64,000 bases of DNA, from positions 1 through 64,000 of the forward strand of contig CANQON010000002.1 of the NCBI GenBank assembly GCA_947625505.1, read 5' to 3'. Positions 8,438 to 17,992 of this stretch are shown one piece after another; position 1 is the first letter of the stretch; the number at the start of each line of letters is the position of its first letter. The translations under genes were made by a program, and so were the position numbers. Origin of the DNA: an uncultured Bacilli bacterium. GTDB taxonomy: Bacteria; Bacillota_I; Bacilli_A; RF39; UBA660. The notes below the pieces were generated by a model, which saw only the letters and a program-made list of their open reading frames with translations, was not told where the DNA came from and made no database searches.

Positions 8438-10621
8438 ATGAGACGTTTACGTTTAACAGGAATACAACAAATGGATAACTTATCTAATGATGAATTATTA
8501 GATTTTATGATGATGCCTAACTTTCGTATACTAGGTAGTATGAGTCATCAACGTTTAATTTCCTTTATTAATGATTTAAGAGTAAAAAACTTTTTATTTG
8601 AAAATATTACTTATTATAGTTCAACATCAGCTCTTAGTAAATTATTAAGAAGATTAAGTAATGAAGAGTTTAATCATTTTATAGATAGTGAATCTTTAAA
8701 TATAATTAATAATTCACCTAGAAAGTTTGTTTTAATTCAAACAATCTTTTTAAATGATAATCCAGCTATAGCTGAAAGTTTAAAGGATTCAGCTTTAGCT
8801 AGTTATATCTTAGATAATTTTCATATTTATAGTAGTTTTATTGAACAGATGAATGAAGAAAAAGCTATTAGTTTATTTCAAAATATTATGCAAAAGCATC
8901 CTGAAAAGGTAGGATATATTGTACATTTAAATACGCGTAATCAATTAGCTGTTATTAAATATATAGGTATTTATAATTTTTATCATATTTGTGAAAATGA
9001 AAATATTTTTCTTTATTTAGCTAATGAAGTTATAAGTACTTTAATATGTAAGGAACCTTTCTATCAATATTTTGCTGATTTACCTACTAATAAGATTATA
9101 GAATTAATAAATAGGGGATTAATATTACCTGCTGTTTTTTCAAGTAATAAAGAATTTATTAAGAAGATAGCAACACTTAAAGATCCTAATGAATATCGTT
9201 TATTAGATTGTTCGATTATGAATTATGCTTATAATAATTTTCGTCGTAGTCGTTTATTACATTTAGAACAATGTATTACTTATTTAGAAGAGAATGGAAG
9301 AACATATAATGAAAGTGATATATTACCTTATTATTTAATAGAACCTACTTTAAGTGCTGAAATTTATGATCATTTATTTTATGATGATCATTTAGAAGCA
9401 GCACGTGAAAAATACTATGATGAACAAGTTAGTCTTATTCCTAATTGCTTTGGTTTATTAAAAGAATATTACGATTATTATATGAATCCAAATAGTGATG
9501 TACAAGCTATTGATAGTAATGTTAATTTTCAATCAAGTATGCGTATGTGGCAAACAAGTGGTGGAAGTAAAGAAGAGTTATATCAAATATTATTAAAAGC
9601 AAGTACTAAAAGATTTGAAGAAATACTTATTGATCGTTATTATAAAGATGTCGCTTATAACTTCTTAGCTAACTTATCTAATGCTTTAGCGTTTTTAAAA
9701 AGAGCATCACAAAGTGATTTAAAATTAAATGATGAAGAATATGCATCTTTAAAAGAAAGATTACAAAGATATGAAACAATACTTAATTTTCCTAATCTCT
9801 CATTAGAAGAACAATTAGCTTTCTATTATAGTTTTGATCCTAGTATTAATTATGCCTACTTATTTTATGAAGATTATCGTTTAGCTAAAGATACATCATA
9901 TGAAGATATGAATAGGGAAGTATTTAAACCTAGTCATACTTCTAATTTATATAATGAAGAACTATCTCAAAAATTAGGTATTGATATATATGAATTAAAG
10001 GGAGAACCATTCTATGCTTTTATTCATTTAACATCAATTAAGAGATCAGAAGCTAGTCGTGATAGTGGTTTATGGCAAGATAGAATTAGTATTTTCCTTG
10101 AAGATCCTTTAAGTGATATTGAATTTCCTATAGGGTCATCTATTTCTTTAGCCAGTGATCGTAAATTAGAAGCTTTAAGATCGGTTAATGAATATGTTAC
10201 TTTTGGCTATAATCATTTAGAGCCAAATCGTATTGCGCATGTATATCATGCTGATTCATATTCTTCTTTTAGAAGATCTGGTGTTGGTATGTGTAAAATT
10301 TGTGATATTGATACAGCAGAAGACCTAACTAGTAAAACAAGAAGATATAGTGAAATACTATATCAGGAAGTATCTAATATTGTTTTAGATCCTGATGTTT
10401 TAGCGCGTTATTCTAAATTTAAACCTAATTATTTATATTGTTATGATGAAATAACAATTTGGGATATGAGCGTTGCTCAAAGATTAGGTATACCTATCTT
10501 ACTTGTACATACTAATTGTTATTATCAAGAAATAGATGATTATATTGATTATAATCGCGATAATGAATATATTACATCATTAGATCAAGCAATGAAAATT
10601 AAGAGTTATCAAAGAAAATGA
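8438..10621 (+). CDS. Large soluble protein of unknown function
   Basis: About 727 aa from ATG 8438, which has AAAGGTGA at 8425-8432. A GTG at 8429 in the same frame is overlapped by that site and is unlikely. I do not recognise the family. There is no signal peptide or membrane helix. The first 500 residues are helix-rich and look like an irregular repeat scaffold. The last 200 residues are more alpha/beta in character. They contain a Tyr/Asp-rich stretch (GYNHLEPNRIAHVYHADSY), a CKICDIDTAED segment and a closing YDEITIWDMSVAQRLGIPIL segment resembling the end of a Rossmann-like fold. It appears to be a single-gene unit: an extended -10 (TGATATACT, 8399-8407) precedes it and a terminator covers its stop. 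Confidence 0.7.
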   Translation: MRRLRLTGIQQMDNLSNDELLDFMMMPNFRILGSMSHQRLISFINDLRVKNFLFENITYYSSTSALSKLLRRLSNEEFNHFIDSESLNIINNSPRKFVLIQTIFLNDNPAIAESLKDSALASYILDNFHIYSSFIEQMNEEKAISLFQNIMQKHPEKVGYIVHLNTRNQLAVIKYIGIYNFYHICENENIFLYLANEVISTLICKEPFYQYFADLPTNKIIELINRGLILPAVFSSNKEFIKKIATLKDPNEYRLLDCSIMNYAYNNFRRSRLLHLEQCITYLEENGRTYNESDILPYYLIEPTLSAEIYDHLFYDDHLEAAREKYYDEQVSLIPNCFGLLKEYYDYYMNPNSDVQAIDSNVNFQSSMRMWQTSGGSKEELYQILLKASTKRFEEILIDRYYKDVAYNFLANLSNALAFLKRASQSDLKLNDEEYASLKERLQRYETILNFPNLSLEEQLAFYYSFDPSINYAYLFYEDYRLAKDTSYEDMNREVFKPSHTSNLYNEELSQKLGIDIYELKGEPFYAFIHLTSIKRSEASRDSGLWQDRISIFLEDPLSDIEFPIGSSISLASDRKLEALRSVNEYVTFGYNHLEPNRIAHVYHADSYSSFRRSGVGMCKICDIDTAEDLTSKTRRYSEILYQEVSNIVLDPDVLARYSKFKPNYLYCYDEITIWDMSVAQRLGIPILLVHTNCYYQEIDDYIDYNRDNEYITSLDQAMKIKSYQRK

Positions 10622-10640
10622 ATTTATTTCATTTTTTTTC
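10615..10640 (+). terminator. Terminator over the stop of the unknown 727-aa gene
   Basis: AAAATGAA (10615-10622) pairs with TTCATTTT (10628-10635), followed by T residues. The TGA stop (10619-10621) is in the left arm. A TATAAT at 10650-10655 follows for the next gene. Confidence 0.65.
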
Positions 10641-10671
10641 ATTTTAATATATAATTGATATGGGTGATGAC

Positions 10672-11880
10672 ATGAAAGTATTTATTATTGGTGGAGGAGC
10701 TTCAGGACTTGTATGCGCTATTAAAAGTAAAACAAGTAATAACGAAGTAACAATATTAGAAAGAAATAATAAATGTGGCAAAAAAATATTAATGACAGGT
10801 AATGGACACTGTAATTATTTTAATGAAGATTTTACTACTAGTCATTACCATAGTTCTAATTTAGATATATTAGGTAAGATAATTAATGATGAAAATAAAA
10901 AAGAAATATTATCTTTCTTTGATAGTATAGGAATTGTTCCTAAAATACAAAACAATTATTATTATCCAATAACTAATCAAGCTATTACGATTCAAGAATC
11001 TTTAGTTAGAGAAGCTAAAAGAGTAGGTGTTAATATTATTAATGATGTCTTAGTAAGTAAGATTACTTATAAAGATAAATATTATATTGAAACAAATAAA
11101 GGTATTTATGAAAGTGATATTGTTGTTTTAGCTTCAGGATCTAAAGCTGCCCCTAAGACAGGATCAGATGGTATAGGTTATGAAATATCTTCATCATTTA
11201 ATCATCATATTCTTAAACCTTTACCTAGTTTAGTTCAGTTAAAAGGTAGTGAACATTATTTAAAAGAATGGCAAGGTATTAGAACAGACGCTAAATTATC
11301 TTTAGTCATTGATAATAAAGTTGTAAAAGAAGAGGTAGGAGAAATCCAATTAACTGATTATGGTATAAGTGGCATAGTTACATACCAATTAAGTAGTATA
11401 GCTATTAGAGCTTTAAAGGAACATCAAGTATGGATTAATATTAACTTTTTACCTTGGATAGATGATATTAAAGCGTATTTAGATGAAAGAGATAAAAAGT
11501 TAGATTTAAATATTAGTGAATTATTAGATGGAATCTTAAATTATAAATTAAGCAATTTAATATTAAAAAAGAATAAAATTAATTATGAAAAAAAATATCA
11601 TGAACTTAGTGATATAGAAAAGAATAATTTAATTCGTGATTTAACCAGTTTTAGATTTGTAGTTCAAGGCTATAATGACTTTGATAGTGCTCAAGTATGT
11701 TCAGGAGGTATTCCTCTTAAGGAAATAAATATAAATACGATGGAATCTTTATATCAAACTAATTTATATATTATAGGTGAATTATTAGATGTCGATGGTG
11801 AATGTGGAGGATATAATCTAGGCTTTGCTTGGCTTACAGGTATATTAGCTTCATTAGATATAAGGAGTAAACATGATTAG
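10672..11880 (+). CDS. FAD-dependent oxidoreductase, BaiN/HI0933-like family
   Basis: About 402 aa from ATG 10672, chosen because GGGTGATGAC precedes it; an ATG at 10660 would sit over that site. The N-terminal dinucleotide motif GGGASG begins the Rossmann fold. The family signatures GNGHCN and, near the C-terminus, CGGYNLGFAWLTG are present. The family is flavin-dependent; some members reduce bile-acid intermediates, but most have unknown substrates, so the substrate here is open. It overlaps the next oxidoreductase gene by 8 nt, implying co-translation. TATAAT (10650-10655) lies 16 nt before the start. Confidence 0.85.
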   Translation: MKVFIIGGGASGLVCAIKSKTSNNEVTILERNNKCGKKILMTGNGHCNYFNEDFTTSHYHSSNLDILGKIINDENKKEILSFFDSIGIVPKIQNNYYYPITNQAITIQESLVREAKRVGVNIINDVLVSKITYKDKYYIETNKGIYESDIVVLASGSKAAPKTGSDGIGYEISSSFNHHILKPLPSLVQLKGSEHYLKEWQGIRTDAKLSLVIDNKVVKEEVGEIQLTDYGISGIVTYQLSSIAIRALKEHQVWININFLPWIDDIKAYLDERDKKLDLNISELLDGILNYKLSNLILKKNKINYEKKYHELSDIEKNNLIRDLTSFRFVVQGYNDFDSAQVCSGGIPLKEININTMESLYQTNLYIIGELLDVDGECGGYNLGFAWLTGILASLDIRSKHD

Positions 11881-13447
11881 ATTAAGAGAAATTAAGCTTA
11901 ATATTAATGAAGATATAAGTTTGTTAAAAAAGAAATGTGCAGCTAAGTTAAAGATTAAAGAAGAAGATATCTTAAAGATAAATATTCATAGTGAATCATT
12001 AGATGCTAGACATAAGCCTAACTTATATTTCGTTTATACTATTGATATAAAAACTAATAAAGAAGATGAATTACTAAAAAAGAATAAAGATTTAATCGTA
12101 ACTCCTAAAGAAGAATATATTTTTCAGGTTGAAGGTAACACGAAATTAAAACATCAACCTATTATTGTAGGATCAGGTCCTGCAGGATTACTATGTGCTT
12201 ATTTACTTGCTTCTCATGGCTATCATCCTCTTATTATTGAAAGAGGAGAAGAAATTAGTAAGCGTATTCAAACAGTTGAAACTTTCTTTAATACAGGTAA
12301 GCTTAATCCTGAATCAAACGTTCAGTTTGGTGAAGGAGGAGCAGGAACATTCTCTGATGGTAAACTAGTATCCCAAGTAAAAGATACTTCTTATCGTCGT
12401 AAAAAAGTATTTGATTTTTTTATCAAATGTGGAGCAGATAATTGTATTGCTTATCAAAGTAAACCCCATATTGGTACGGATAAACTTAGAGTTATCGTTA
12501 AAAAGATGCGTGAAGAAATTATCCGTTTAGGAGGAGAATTTCGCTTTAATACTTGTTTAACAGATATTGAAGTAGTAGATAACCAAATAAAAAAGATAGA
12601 AATAAATCATAAAGATTGGATAGAAACAGATGTCTTAGTTTTAGCACTTGGACATAGTGCTCGTGATACTTTTGAAATGTTATATAATCATAATATTAAT
12701 ATGGAGGGTAAACCTTTCGCAATGGGTATTAGAATTCAACACCCTCAAAGTTTAATAAATAAAAATCAGTATGGTATAAATCATCCTAAATTAGGAGCAG
12801 CTAGTTATAAATTAACATATAAAGCTAGTAATAATAGAGGTGTATATAGTTTTTGTATGTGCCCTGGAGGCTTTGTCGTTAATGCTTCATCGGAATTAGG
12901 ACGTCTTGCCATAAATGGGATGAGTAATGCTAATCGTGATGAAGAAAATGCGAATAGCGCTATTGTTGTAACAGTTAGCCCTAATGACTTTGGAAATCAT
13001 CCTTTAGATGGTATGAAATTTCAAAGAGAATTAGAAGAAAAAGCTTACCTTTTAGGACAAGGTAATATACCTATACAATTATTTAAAGATTATAAAAATA
13101 ATCAAGTATCAACAAGTTTAGGAAGTATTAAGCCTATTTTTAAAGGAAACTATTCTTTAACGAATCTTAATACTATTTTTCCTAATTATATTAATGATGC
13201 TTTAAAAGAAGCTATTACATCATTTGATCATCAAATAAAAGGATATGCTTGTGATGACGCTATTATAGCTGCTATAGAAAGTCGTACTTCATCACCTATA
13301 AGGATTATTCGTGATGATAATGGAGAATCTAATATTAAAGGGATATACCCTTGTGGTGAAGGAGCAGGTTATGCTGGAGGTATAACAAGTGCTAGTATCG
13401 ATGGAATTAAAGTAGCAGAATGGATAGCTAAAAAATACATTCCATAA
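11873..13447 (+). CDS. NAD(P)/FAD-dependent dehydrogenase (COG2509-like)
   Basis: 524 aa. A short N-terminal alpha/beta domain (about residues 1-95) precedes the FAD-binding GSGPAGLLCAYLLASHG motif. Typical family segments follow: NVQFGEGGAGTFSDGKL and, near the end, PCGEGAGYAGGITSAS. The predicted protein is cytoplasmic and flavin-dependent with unknown substrate. The start overlaps the previous gene by 8 nt, and the lysozyme gene follows 9 nt after the stop, so the three probably share one transcript. Confidence 0.85.
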   Translation: MIRLREIKLNINEDISLLKKKCAAKLKIKEEDILKINIHSESLDARHKPNLYFVYTIDIKTNKEDELLKKNKDLIVTPKEEYIFQVEGNTKLKHQPIIVGSGPAGLLCAYLLASHGYHPLIIERGEEISKRIQTVETFFNTGKLNPESNVQFGEGGAGTFSDGKLVSQVKDTSYRRKKVFDFFIKCGADNCIAYQSKPHIGTDKLRVIVKKMREEIIRLGGEFRFNTCLTDIEVVDNQIKKIEINHKDWIETDVLVLALGHSARDTFEMLYNHNINMEGKPFAMGIRIQHPQSLINKNQYGINHPKLGAASYKLTYKASNNRGVYSFCMCPGGFVVNASSELGRLAINGMSNANRDEENANSAIVVTVSPNDFGNHPLDGMKFQRELEEKAYLLGQGNIPIQLFKDYKNNQVSTSLGSIKPIFKGNYSLTNLNTIFPNYINDALKEAITSFDHQIKGYACDDAIIAAIESRTSSPIRIIRDDNGESNIKGIYPCGEGAGYAGGITSASIDGIKVAEWIAKKYIP

Positions 13448-13456
13448 AGGAGTAAT

Positions 13457-14674
13457 ATGAAAAAGAAAATAATAATTATTGTTAGTAGTATCGTTATATT
13501 AGTTATTTTACTTCTTACAATTTATTTTTTATATCAAAAAAATAAGAAGCAAAAAGAAATCGAAGAAGCAAAAGAATCTTTAATCGTTAATAAAGAAATT
13601 AAAGTATCTTTTAATAGTAAGAGTAAAGTGTCAGATAATATCGAATCTATCGATGGAGAAATAATTGATGATTATGATATCGATACAACTAAATTAGGTA
13701 AACAAACGATTAATTTTAAGTTTAAAACTAGTAATGATATAGAAATACCTTATAGTTATAATATTGAAGTAGTAGATAATACACCTCCTGTTATTTGGGT
13801 AAGTAATAGTTATAGTGTTAAAAAAGGTAGTAGTAAAGATTTCTATAAAAAAATATTATGTGGTGATGATACTGATCCTAATCCTAATTGTTATATAGAA
13901 GGGGATTATGATTTAAATAAAGTAGGTAATTATCCTGTTGTTTTTAAAGCTATTGATAAAAGTGGTAATATTAAAGAAGAACCTATTACTTTAAAAGTAT
14001 ATGAAAGTAAAGGTAGTAGCTCAAGCAGTTCTAAACCTAAACTATTAATTCAAGATGTCATAAAAAATTATAAAACAGAAAATACCAGAATAGGTATTGA
14101 TGTTTCATCATGGCAAGGCGATATTGATTATCAAAAAGTAAAAGATGCAGGAATAGAATTTGTTATTATTCGTGTTGGAAGTACAAGAGGCACTAATGGT
14201 GAATACTTTGTTGATAGTAAATTTAAACGTAATATTGAAGAAGCTAAAGCTCATGGTTTATTAGTTGGTTTATACTTTTATTCTTATGCTGATAGTGAAG
14301 AATCTGCTAAAAAAGATGCTCTATGGCTTATTGATCAAATAAAAGGTTATGATATAGATTTACCTATTGCTTTTGATTGGGAAGATTGGTCACACTTTAA
14401 TACCTATAATATAAGTTTTTATACTTTAACTAATATGTCTCAAGTATTTACTGATACCTTAGAAGCTCATGGATATCAAGGTATGTTATATGGTAGTAAA
14501 TTATATTTAGAACAACTTTTCTTACCTAATAATCAAATTAAATGGTTAGCGCATTATACTAATAAAACGAATTATCAAGAAGACTATTTATTTTGGCAAA
14601 TGTCTAGTGTTGGAAAAGTAGATGGTATTAAAGGAAATGTTGATATCGATATTATGTATTTAAAAAATAGTTAA
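13457..14674 (+). CDS. Membrane-anchored GH25 lysozyme with a bacterial Ig-like domain
   Basis: 405 aa. An N-terminal hydrophobic helix (about residues 5-26) anchors it to the membrane. Residues about 45-185 form Ig-like/bacterial adhesion-type strands (one repeat reads DNTPPVIWV). A Ser-rich linker follows. Residues 210-403 are a GH25 muramidase: GIDVSSWQG with Asp215 and AFDWEDW with Asp307/Glu309 as the likely catalytic acids. It should cleave MurNAc-GlcNAc bonds in peptidoglycan outside the membrane. It is the last gene of the FAD-oxidoreductase operon and its stop is buried in a terminator. Confidence 0.88.
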   Translation: MKKKIIIIVSSIVILVILLLTIYFLYQKNKKQKEIEEAKESLIVNKEIKVSFNSKSKVSDNIESIDGEIIDDYDIDTTKLGKQTINFKFKTSNDIEIPYSYNIEVVDNTPPVIWVSNSYSVKKGSSKDFYKKILCGDDTDPNPNCYIEGDYDLNKVGNYPVVFKAIDKSGNIKEEPITLKVYESKGSSSSSSKPKLLIQDVIKNYKTENTRIGIDVSSWQGDIDYQKVKDAGIEFVIIRVGSTRGTNGEYFVDSKFKRNIEEAKAHGLLVGLYFYSYADSEESAKKDALWLIDQIKGYDIDLPIAFDWEDWSHFNTYNISFYTLTNMSQVFTDTLEAHGYQGMLYGSKLYLEQLFLPNNQIKWLAHYTNKTNYQEDYLFWQMSSVGKVDGIKGNVDIDIMYLKNS

Positions 14675-14690
14675 AATAACTATTTTTTTT
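14662..14690 (+). terminator. Terminator over the GH25 stop
   Basis: A 12-bp stem (14662-14673 with 14677-14688), AAA loop and T run. The TAA stop (14672-14674) is at the tip. The next -10 box (TATAAT, 14693-14698) starts just after the T run. Confidence 0.8.
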
Positions 14691-14692
14691 CA

Positions 14693-14713
14693 TATAATAT
14701 GTTAGGTGATATT
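14693..14713 (+). promoter_or_regulatory. Compact promoter and ribosome site of ylbD
   Basis: TATAAT (14693-14698), 6 nt, then GGTGATATT directly before ATG 14714. No good -35 box is seen. This is one of several identical -10/ribosome-site arrangements in the window. Confidence 0.55.
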
Positions 14714-15052
14714 ATGGCTAAAGAAGAGTTTAAAAAATTTGTTAGTAATAATCCCCATTTAATTAAATATATTAAAAATAATGAAATGACATGGCAATCT
14801 TTTTATGAAATGTATGATATGTATGGTGAAAATGAAGAAATATGGAAACCTTATCTAAAAGAAGAAAAAGTAACTAATAAAGGGAGTATTGATTTTATGA
14901 GTTATTTAAAAAGTATTGATCTTGATGCTTTACAAGAATCCATTAATAGTATTCAAAGAGTACTAGGTGTGGTAAGTGATCTATCATCTAGTAATAAAAC
15001 AAGTAATCCAGAATATGAAACTAAACCTTTATACCAACATTTGGATGATTAA
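14714..15052 (+). CDS. ylbD: YlbD-like small protein
   Basis: About 112 aa from ATG 14714 (GGTGATATT upstream; an ATG at 14699 lies over the promoter). The opening FKKFVSNNPHLIKYIKNNEMTWQSFYEMY matches the start of the YlbD family, called a putative spore-coat protein in Bacillus. The YlbE-like and rsmD genes follow, as in the B. subtilis ylb cluster. No membrane helix is visible; the middle contains a predicted amphipathic helix. Its presence does not prove sporulation. Its stop overlaps the next start by one base. Confidence 0.75.
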   Translation: MAKEEFKKFVSNNPHLIKYIKNNEMTWQSFYEMYDMYGENEEIWKPYLKEEKVTNKGSIDFMSYLKSIDLDALQESINSIQRVLGVVSDLSSSNKTSNPEYETKPLYQHLDD

Positions 15053-15273
15053 TGCCTTTAGAAGTTCAATTTAAATTAAAAGAAAATCCTTTATATATAA
15101 AATATTTAAGGGAACATAATATATGGTATAAAAGGTTAATACGTCATCCTGAGGACTTTAAAATATTTGTGGAAGAAATGAAAACTAATTATAAATTAAG
15201 AACAAGTGATAAAATAAATAAAGTTGTTGATACAATTAACATCATTAGTAATTTATTTAGTAATATGGTATAA
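15052..15273 (+). CDS. ylbE: YlbE-like small protein
   Basis: 73 aa. The conserved core REHNIWYKRLIRHPEDF corresponds to the IWYRKLSRNP motif of the YlbE family, whose function is unknown. It starts in the overlapping TAATG at the ylbD stop, so translation is coupled. No signal or membrane segment is seen. The ylbD-ylbE-rsmD order is the main support. Confidence 0.75.
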   Translation: MPLEVQFKLKENPLYIKYLREHNIWYKRLIRHPEDFKIFVEEMKTNYKLRTSDKINKVVDTINIISNLFSNMV

Positions 15274-15289
15274 TTTTTTTGGTGATATT

Positions 15290-15826
15290 ATGCGTGTTAT
15301 TAGTGGTAAATATAAAGGTAAAAAATTAAATGGATTCGATATTGATGGTACTCGTCCAACTATGGATCGCATAAAAGAATCACTATTTGCTAGCATCCAA
15401 AAATATATACCTAATAGTAAAGTCTTAGATCTTTTTGCGGGAAGTGGCTCTTTAGGTATCGAAGCATTATCTAATGGTAGTAAAGAATGTATATTTGTTG
15501 ATAATAATAAAACAGTAATAAAAATATTAACTCTTAATACAGCTAATATGGAAGGTGTTAAAATAATCCATAGTGATTATCAAGACGCTTTAAATAAATT
15601 TAATAAGGAAAAAACAAGATTTGATTTAATTTTATTAGATCCTCCATACAAAGATAATCTTATTAATGACTGTTTAGATAAAATATATCAATATGATTTA
15701 TTAAATATTAATGGAATAATAGTTTGTGAATTTGAATTTGAGCCTGTTCAAACTGATCATTTTGAAGAAATAAAAAGGAAAAAAATAGCAAGTAAATGTA
15801 TAGTAGTGTATAAAAGAGTAAAGTAA
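15290..15826 (+). CDS. rsmD: 16S rRNA (guanine966-N2)-methyltransferase RsmD
   Basis: About 178 aa from ATG 15290; the longer in-frame reading from 15224 runs over ylbE and the promoter. MRVISGKYKGKKL is the classical RsmD N-terminus. The SAM-binding loop DLFAGSGSLGIEAL and catalytic DPPY are present. It methylates G966 of 16S rRNA. TATAAT (15269-15274), overlapping the end of ylbE, and GGTGATATT at 15281-15289 suggest an additional own promoter with a very short leader. The stop lies in the loop of a terminator. Confidence 0.92.
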   Translation: MRVISGKYKGKKLNGFDIDGTRPTMDRIKESLFASIQKYIPNSKVLDLFAGSGSLGIEALSNGSKECIFVDNNKTVIKILTLNTANMEGVKIIHSDYQDALNKFNKEKTRFDLILLDPPYKDNLINDCLDKIYQYDLLNINGIIVCEFEFEPVQTDHFEEIKRKKIASKCIVVYKRVK

Positions 15827-15849
15827 GTTTTATTATTTACTCTTTTTTT
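15812..15849 (+). terminator. Terminator over the rsmD stop
   Basis: AAAAGAGTAAA (15812-15822) pairs with TTTACTCTTTT (15836-15846), followed by T residues. The loop holds the TAA stop (15824-15826). The extended -10 TGATATAAT (15849-15857) of the next operon abuts the T run. Confidence 0.75.
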
Positions 15850-15857
15850 GATATAAT
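15849..15857 (+). promoter_or_regulatory. Extended -10 promoter of the dockerin/cohesin operon
   Basis: TGATATAAT immediately follows the rsmD terminator. No convincing -35 is present. AGGTGAT lies at 15870-15876 before ATG 15881. Confidence 0.55.
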
Positions 15858-15880
15858 ATATAGGAGAGTAGGTGATTAAG

Positions 15881-17983
15881 ATGACTAAAAAGAAAATAAT
15901 ATTTATCTTTGTTTTCATAGTATCTTTTTTCACTTTTTATAAAAATGTAAGTGCTGATTATTTAGCAACTTTCTATTCAGATAATAAGTGTGCTTTAACA
16001 AAAGGCGCAACAGGAAATTGCTTTTATAAAAATACTTCTTTTACTAGTGCAGGACCAATATGGTTAGATACAGGAGATATGATAACAGTTCATACTAATG
16101 TAACACCTATTCCTGCTCCAACTAAAGGTAATGGTAGTGAATGTAAAACAACATTCTCATATGTATCTAATACTTATAAAAATAAAACATATAATGGATA
16201 TGTATGTACTGCTAATATACGTAGAATTGATAGTACGGATGGTATATCAGAAGAAATAAAAACAGAATTTAAAAATAATAAATTACCTGAAAGTTATTGG
16301 GCTAAATTAGCCATATTAAAAGAAAAACATCCAAATTGGACTTTTGTAGGTATTGATACAGGTTTAGATTTTAATACAGCAGTATCTAAGGAAGATTCTG
16401 GTAAAAAAAGTTTAATTCAATCAACTAGTACAGCATCTCAAGGATATTTATCTACTAAAGAAACAAATTATAATTGGAAAACGAATAAATTTACAGCTTA
16501 TGATGGTAGTACTTGGTTTGCTGCTAATAAAGAAACAATAGCTTATTATATGGATCCACGTAATTTCTTTTCCGAAATGTATATCTTCCAATTTGAATTA
16601 TTATCATATGATCCTAATATTCATACTTTAGAAGGAGTTAAAGAAGTACTTGGTAATTCTTATATAAGTAAATTTGCAGAATTATTTATTAAAGCAGGAG
16701 AACAAGAAAAAGTAAATCCTATTTATTTAGCTTCTTTATCAAGGCAAGAAGTAGGAGGAGGTACGACAGCAGGACGTGCTGTATCAGGAAAAGCTTTTAC
16801 TTATAATGGTGTTACCTATAATCATGCTGTTTATAATTTCTATAATATTGGAGCAACTAGTGGTAGTGATGGCTTGTCAGCTATTAGAGGATTAGTATAT
16901 GCTAATGGAGGAGAAAATAAATCAGGAGGTTATGGCTCTAATACTTCTTATAAGTTACCTTGGACGACTGAAGAAAAAGCTATTATTGGAGGAGCTGCCT
17001 GGATATCTAAAGGATATATAAGTAGAGGACAAGATACAAGTTATTTTAAAAAATGGGATGTTCAATCTATAAAAAGAGATGGTTCTAAATATACAGATCT
17101 ATATAGTCATCAATATATGCAAAATATTATGGCTCCATACTCTGAAGCTATTACATCATTTAATTCATATTATGATCGTAAAGCTTTAGATTCTAATTTT
17201 ACTTTTTATATTCCTGTTTATTCTCATATGCCTGAATCGACTAGTTTACCTCCACAAGGAAATCCTAATAATTATTTATCTACTCTTCAATATAATGATG
17301 GTACTGGAAATAAAAACGTTAATAACTTTAGTGGTGATGTAACTATTTATGAATTCCATGTCGCTAATGGTGTTACTAATGTTACTTTTACAGCTAAAGC
17401 TATTGCTAGTACTTCTAAGGTTGCTATTAGTGGAGGAACTAATTTAGTAGTAGGAGATAATACGGCTACTATTAAAGTAACAGCAGGTAATGGTAGTGTT
17501 AAAAATTATACGATTAAAATTATTCGTGATGAAGCATTAGGTGATATTAAACCTTTAAAACAAATTATTGAAGAATCTAAATTCAATATTGATGGTGAAT
17601 ATTTAACAGGATTAACACTTACAACATCAGTTGATAATATTAAAGCTGTTATTAATAAAGTTGAATCAAGAGCTAGTGTAACTATTAAACGTAGTGATAA
17701 AGAAATTACATCAGGAAATGTAGTAACAGGTGATATTGTAACAATATCTAATGGAAATGAAAGTATTAACTATACAGTTGTTTTATATGGTGATACTAAT
17801 AGTGATGGTAAAATTAATGCTTTAGATTTATTAAGAGTTCAAAAACATATTTTAGGAACTAATAAATTAACAGGTGTTTATTATAAAGCAGCTGATGTTA
17901 GTAAAGATGGTAATATAAATGCTTTAGATTTATTAAAAGTTCAAAAACATATTTTAGGTAGTGCTTTTATAGTACAACAATAG
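15881..17983 (+). CDS. Secreted beta-N-acetylglucosaminidase with C-terminal dockerin
   Basis: About 700 aa from ATG 15881; the upstream GTG 15872 lies inside the ribosome site. A signal peptide ends near VSA. Residues about 125-420 match the LytD/GH73 glucosaminidase region (HPNWTFVGIDTGLDF, ASLSRQEVG with a candidate catalytic Glu, NFYNIGA). It should cut the glycan strands of peptidoglycan. A cadherin-like beta-sandwich follows (about residues 485-550). The C-terminal 60 residues form a type I dockerin: two Ca-binding loops, GDTNSDGKINALD and ADVSKDGNINALD, each followed by a near-identical helix with VQKHILG. No wall-anchor sorting signal is seen, so the dockerin is the likely attachment device. 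The next gene encodes a matching cohesin-like anchor. Confidence 0.85.
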   Translation: MTKKKIIFIFVFIVSFFTFYKNVSADYLATFYSDNKCALTKGATGNCFYKNTSFTSAGPIWLDTGDMITVHTNVTPIPAPTKGNGSECKTTFSYVSNTYKNKTYNGYVCTANIRRIDSTDGISEEIKTEFKNNKLPESYWAKLAILKEKHPNWTFVGIDTGLDFNTAVSKEDSGKKSLIQSTSTASQGYLSTKETNYNWKTNKFTAYDGSTWFAANKETIAYYMDPRNFFSEMYIFQFELLSYDPNIHTLEGVKEVLGNSYISKFAELFIKAGEQEKVNPIYLASLSRQEVGGGTTAGRAVSGKAFTYNGVTYNHAVYNFYNIGATSGSDGLSAIRGLVYANGGENKSGGYGSNTSYKLPWTTEEKAIIGGAAWISKGYISRGQDTSYFKKWDVQSIKRDGSKYTDLYSHQYMQNIMAPYSEAITSFNSYYDRKALDSNFTFYIPVYSHMPESTSLPPQGNPNNYLSTLQYNDGTGNKNVNNFSGDVTIYEFHVANGVTNVTFTAKAIASTSKVAISGGTNLVVGDNTATIKVTAGNGSVKNYTIKIIRDEALGDIKPLKQIIEESKFNIDGEYLTGLTLTTSVDNIKAVINKVESRASVTIKRSDKEITSGNVVTGDIVTISNGNESINYTVVLYGDTNSDGKINALDLLRVQKHILGTNKLTGVYYKAADVSKDGNINALDLLKVQKHILGSAFIVQQ

Positions 17984-17992
17984 GAGGTTTAT

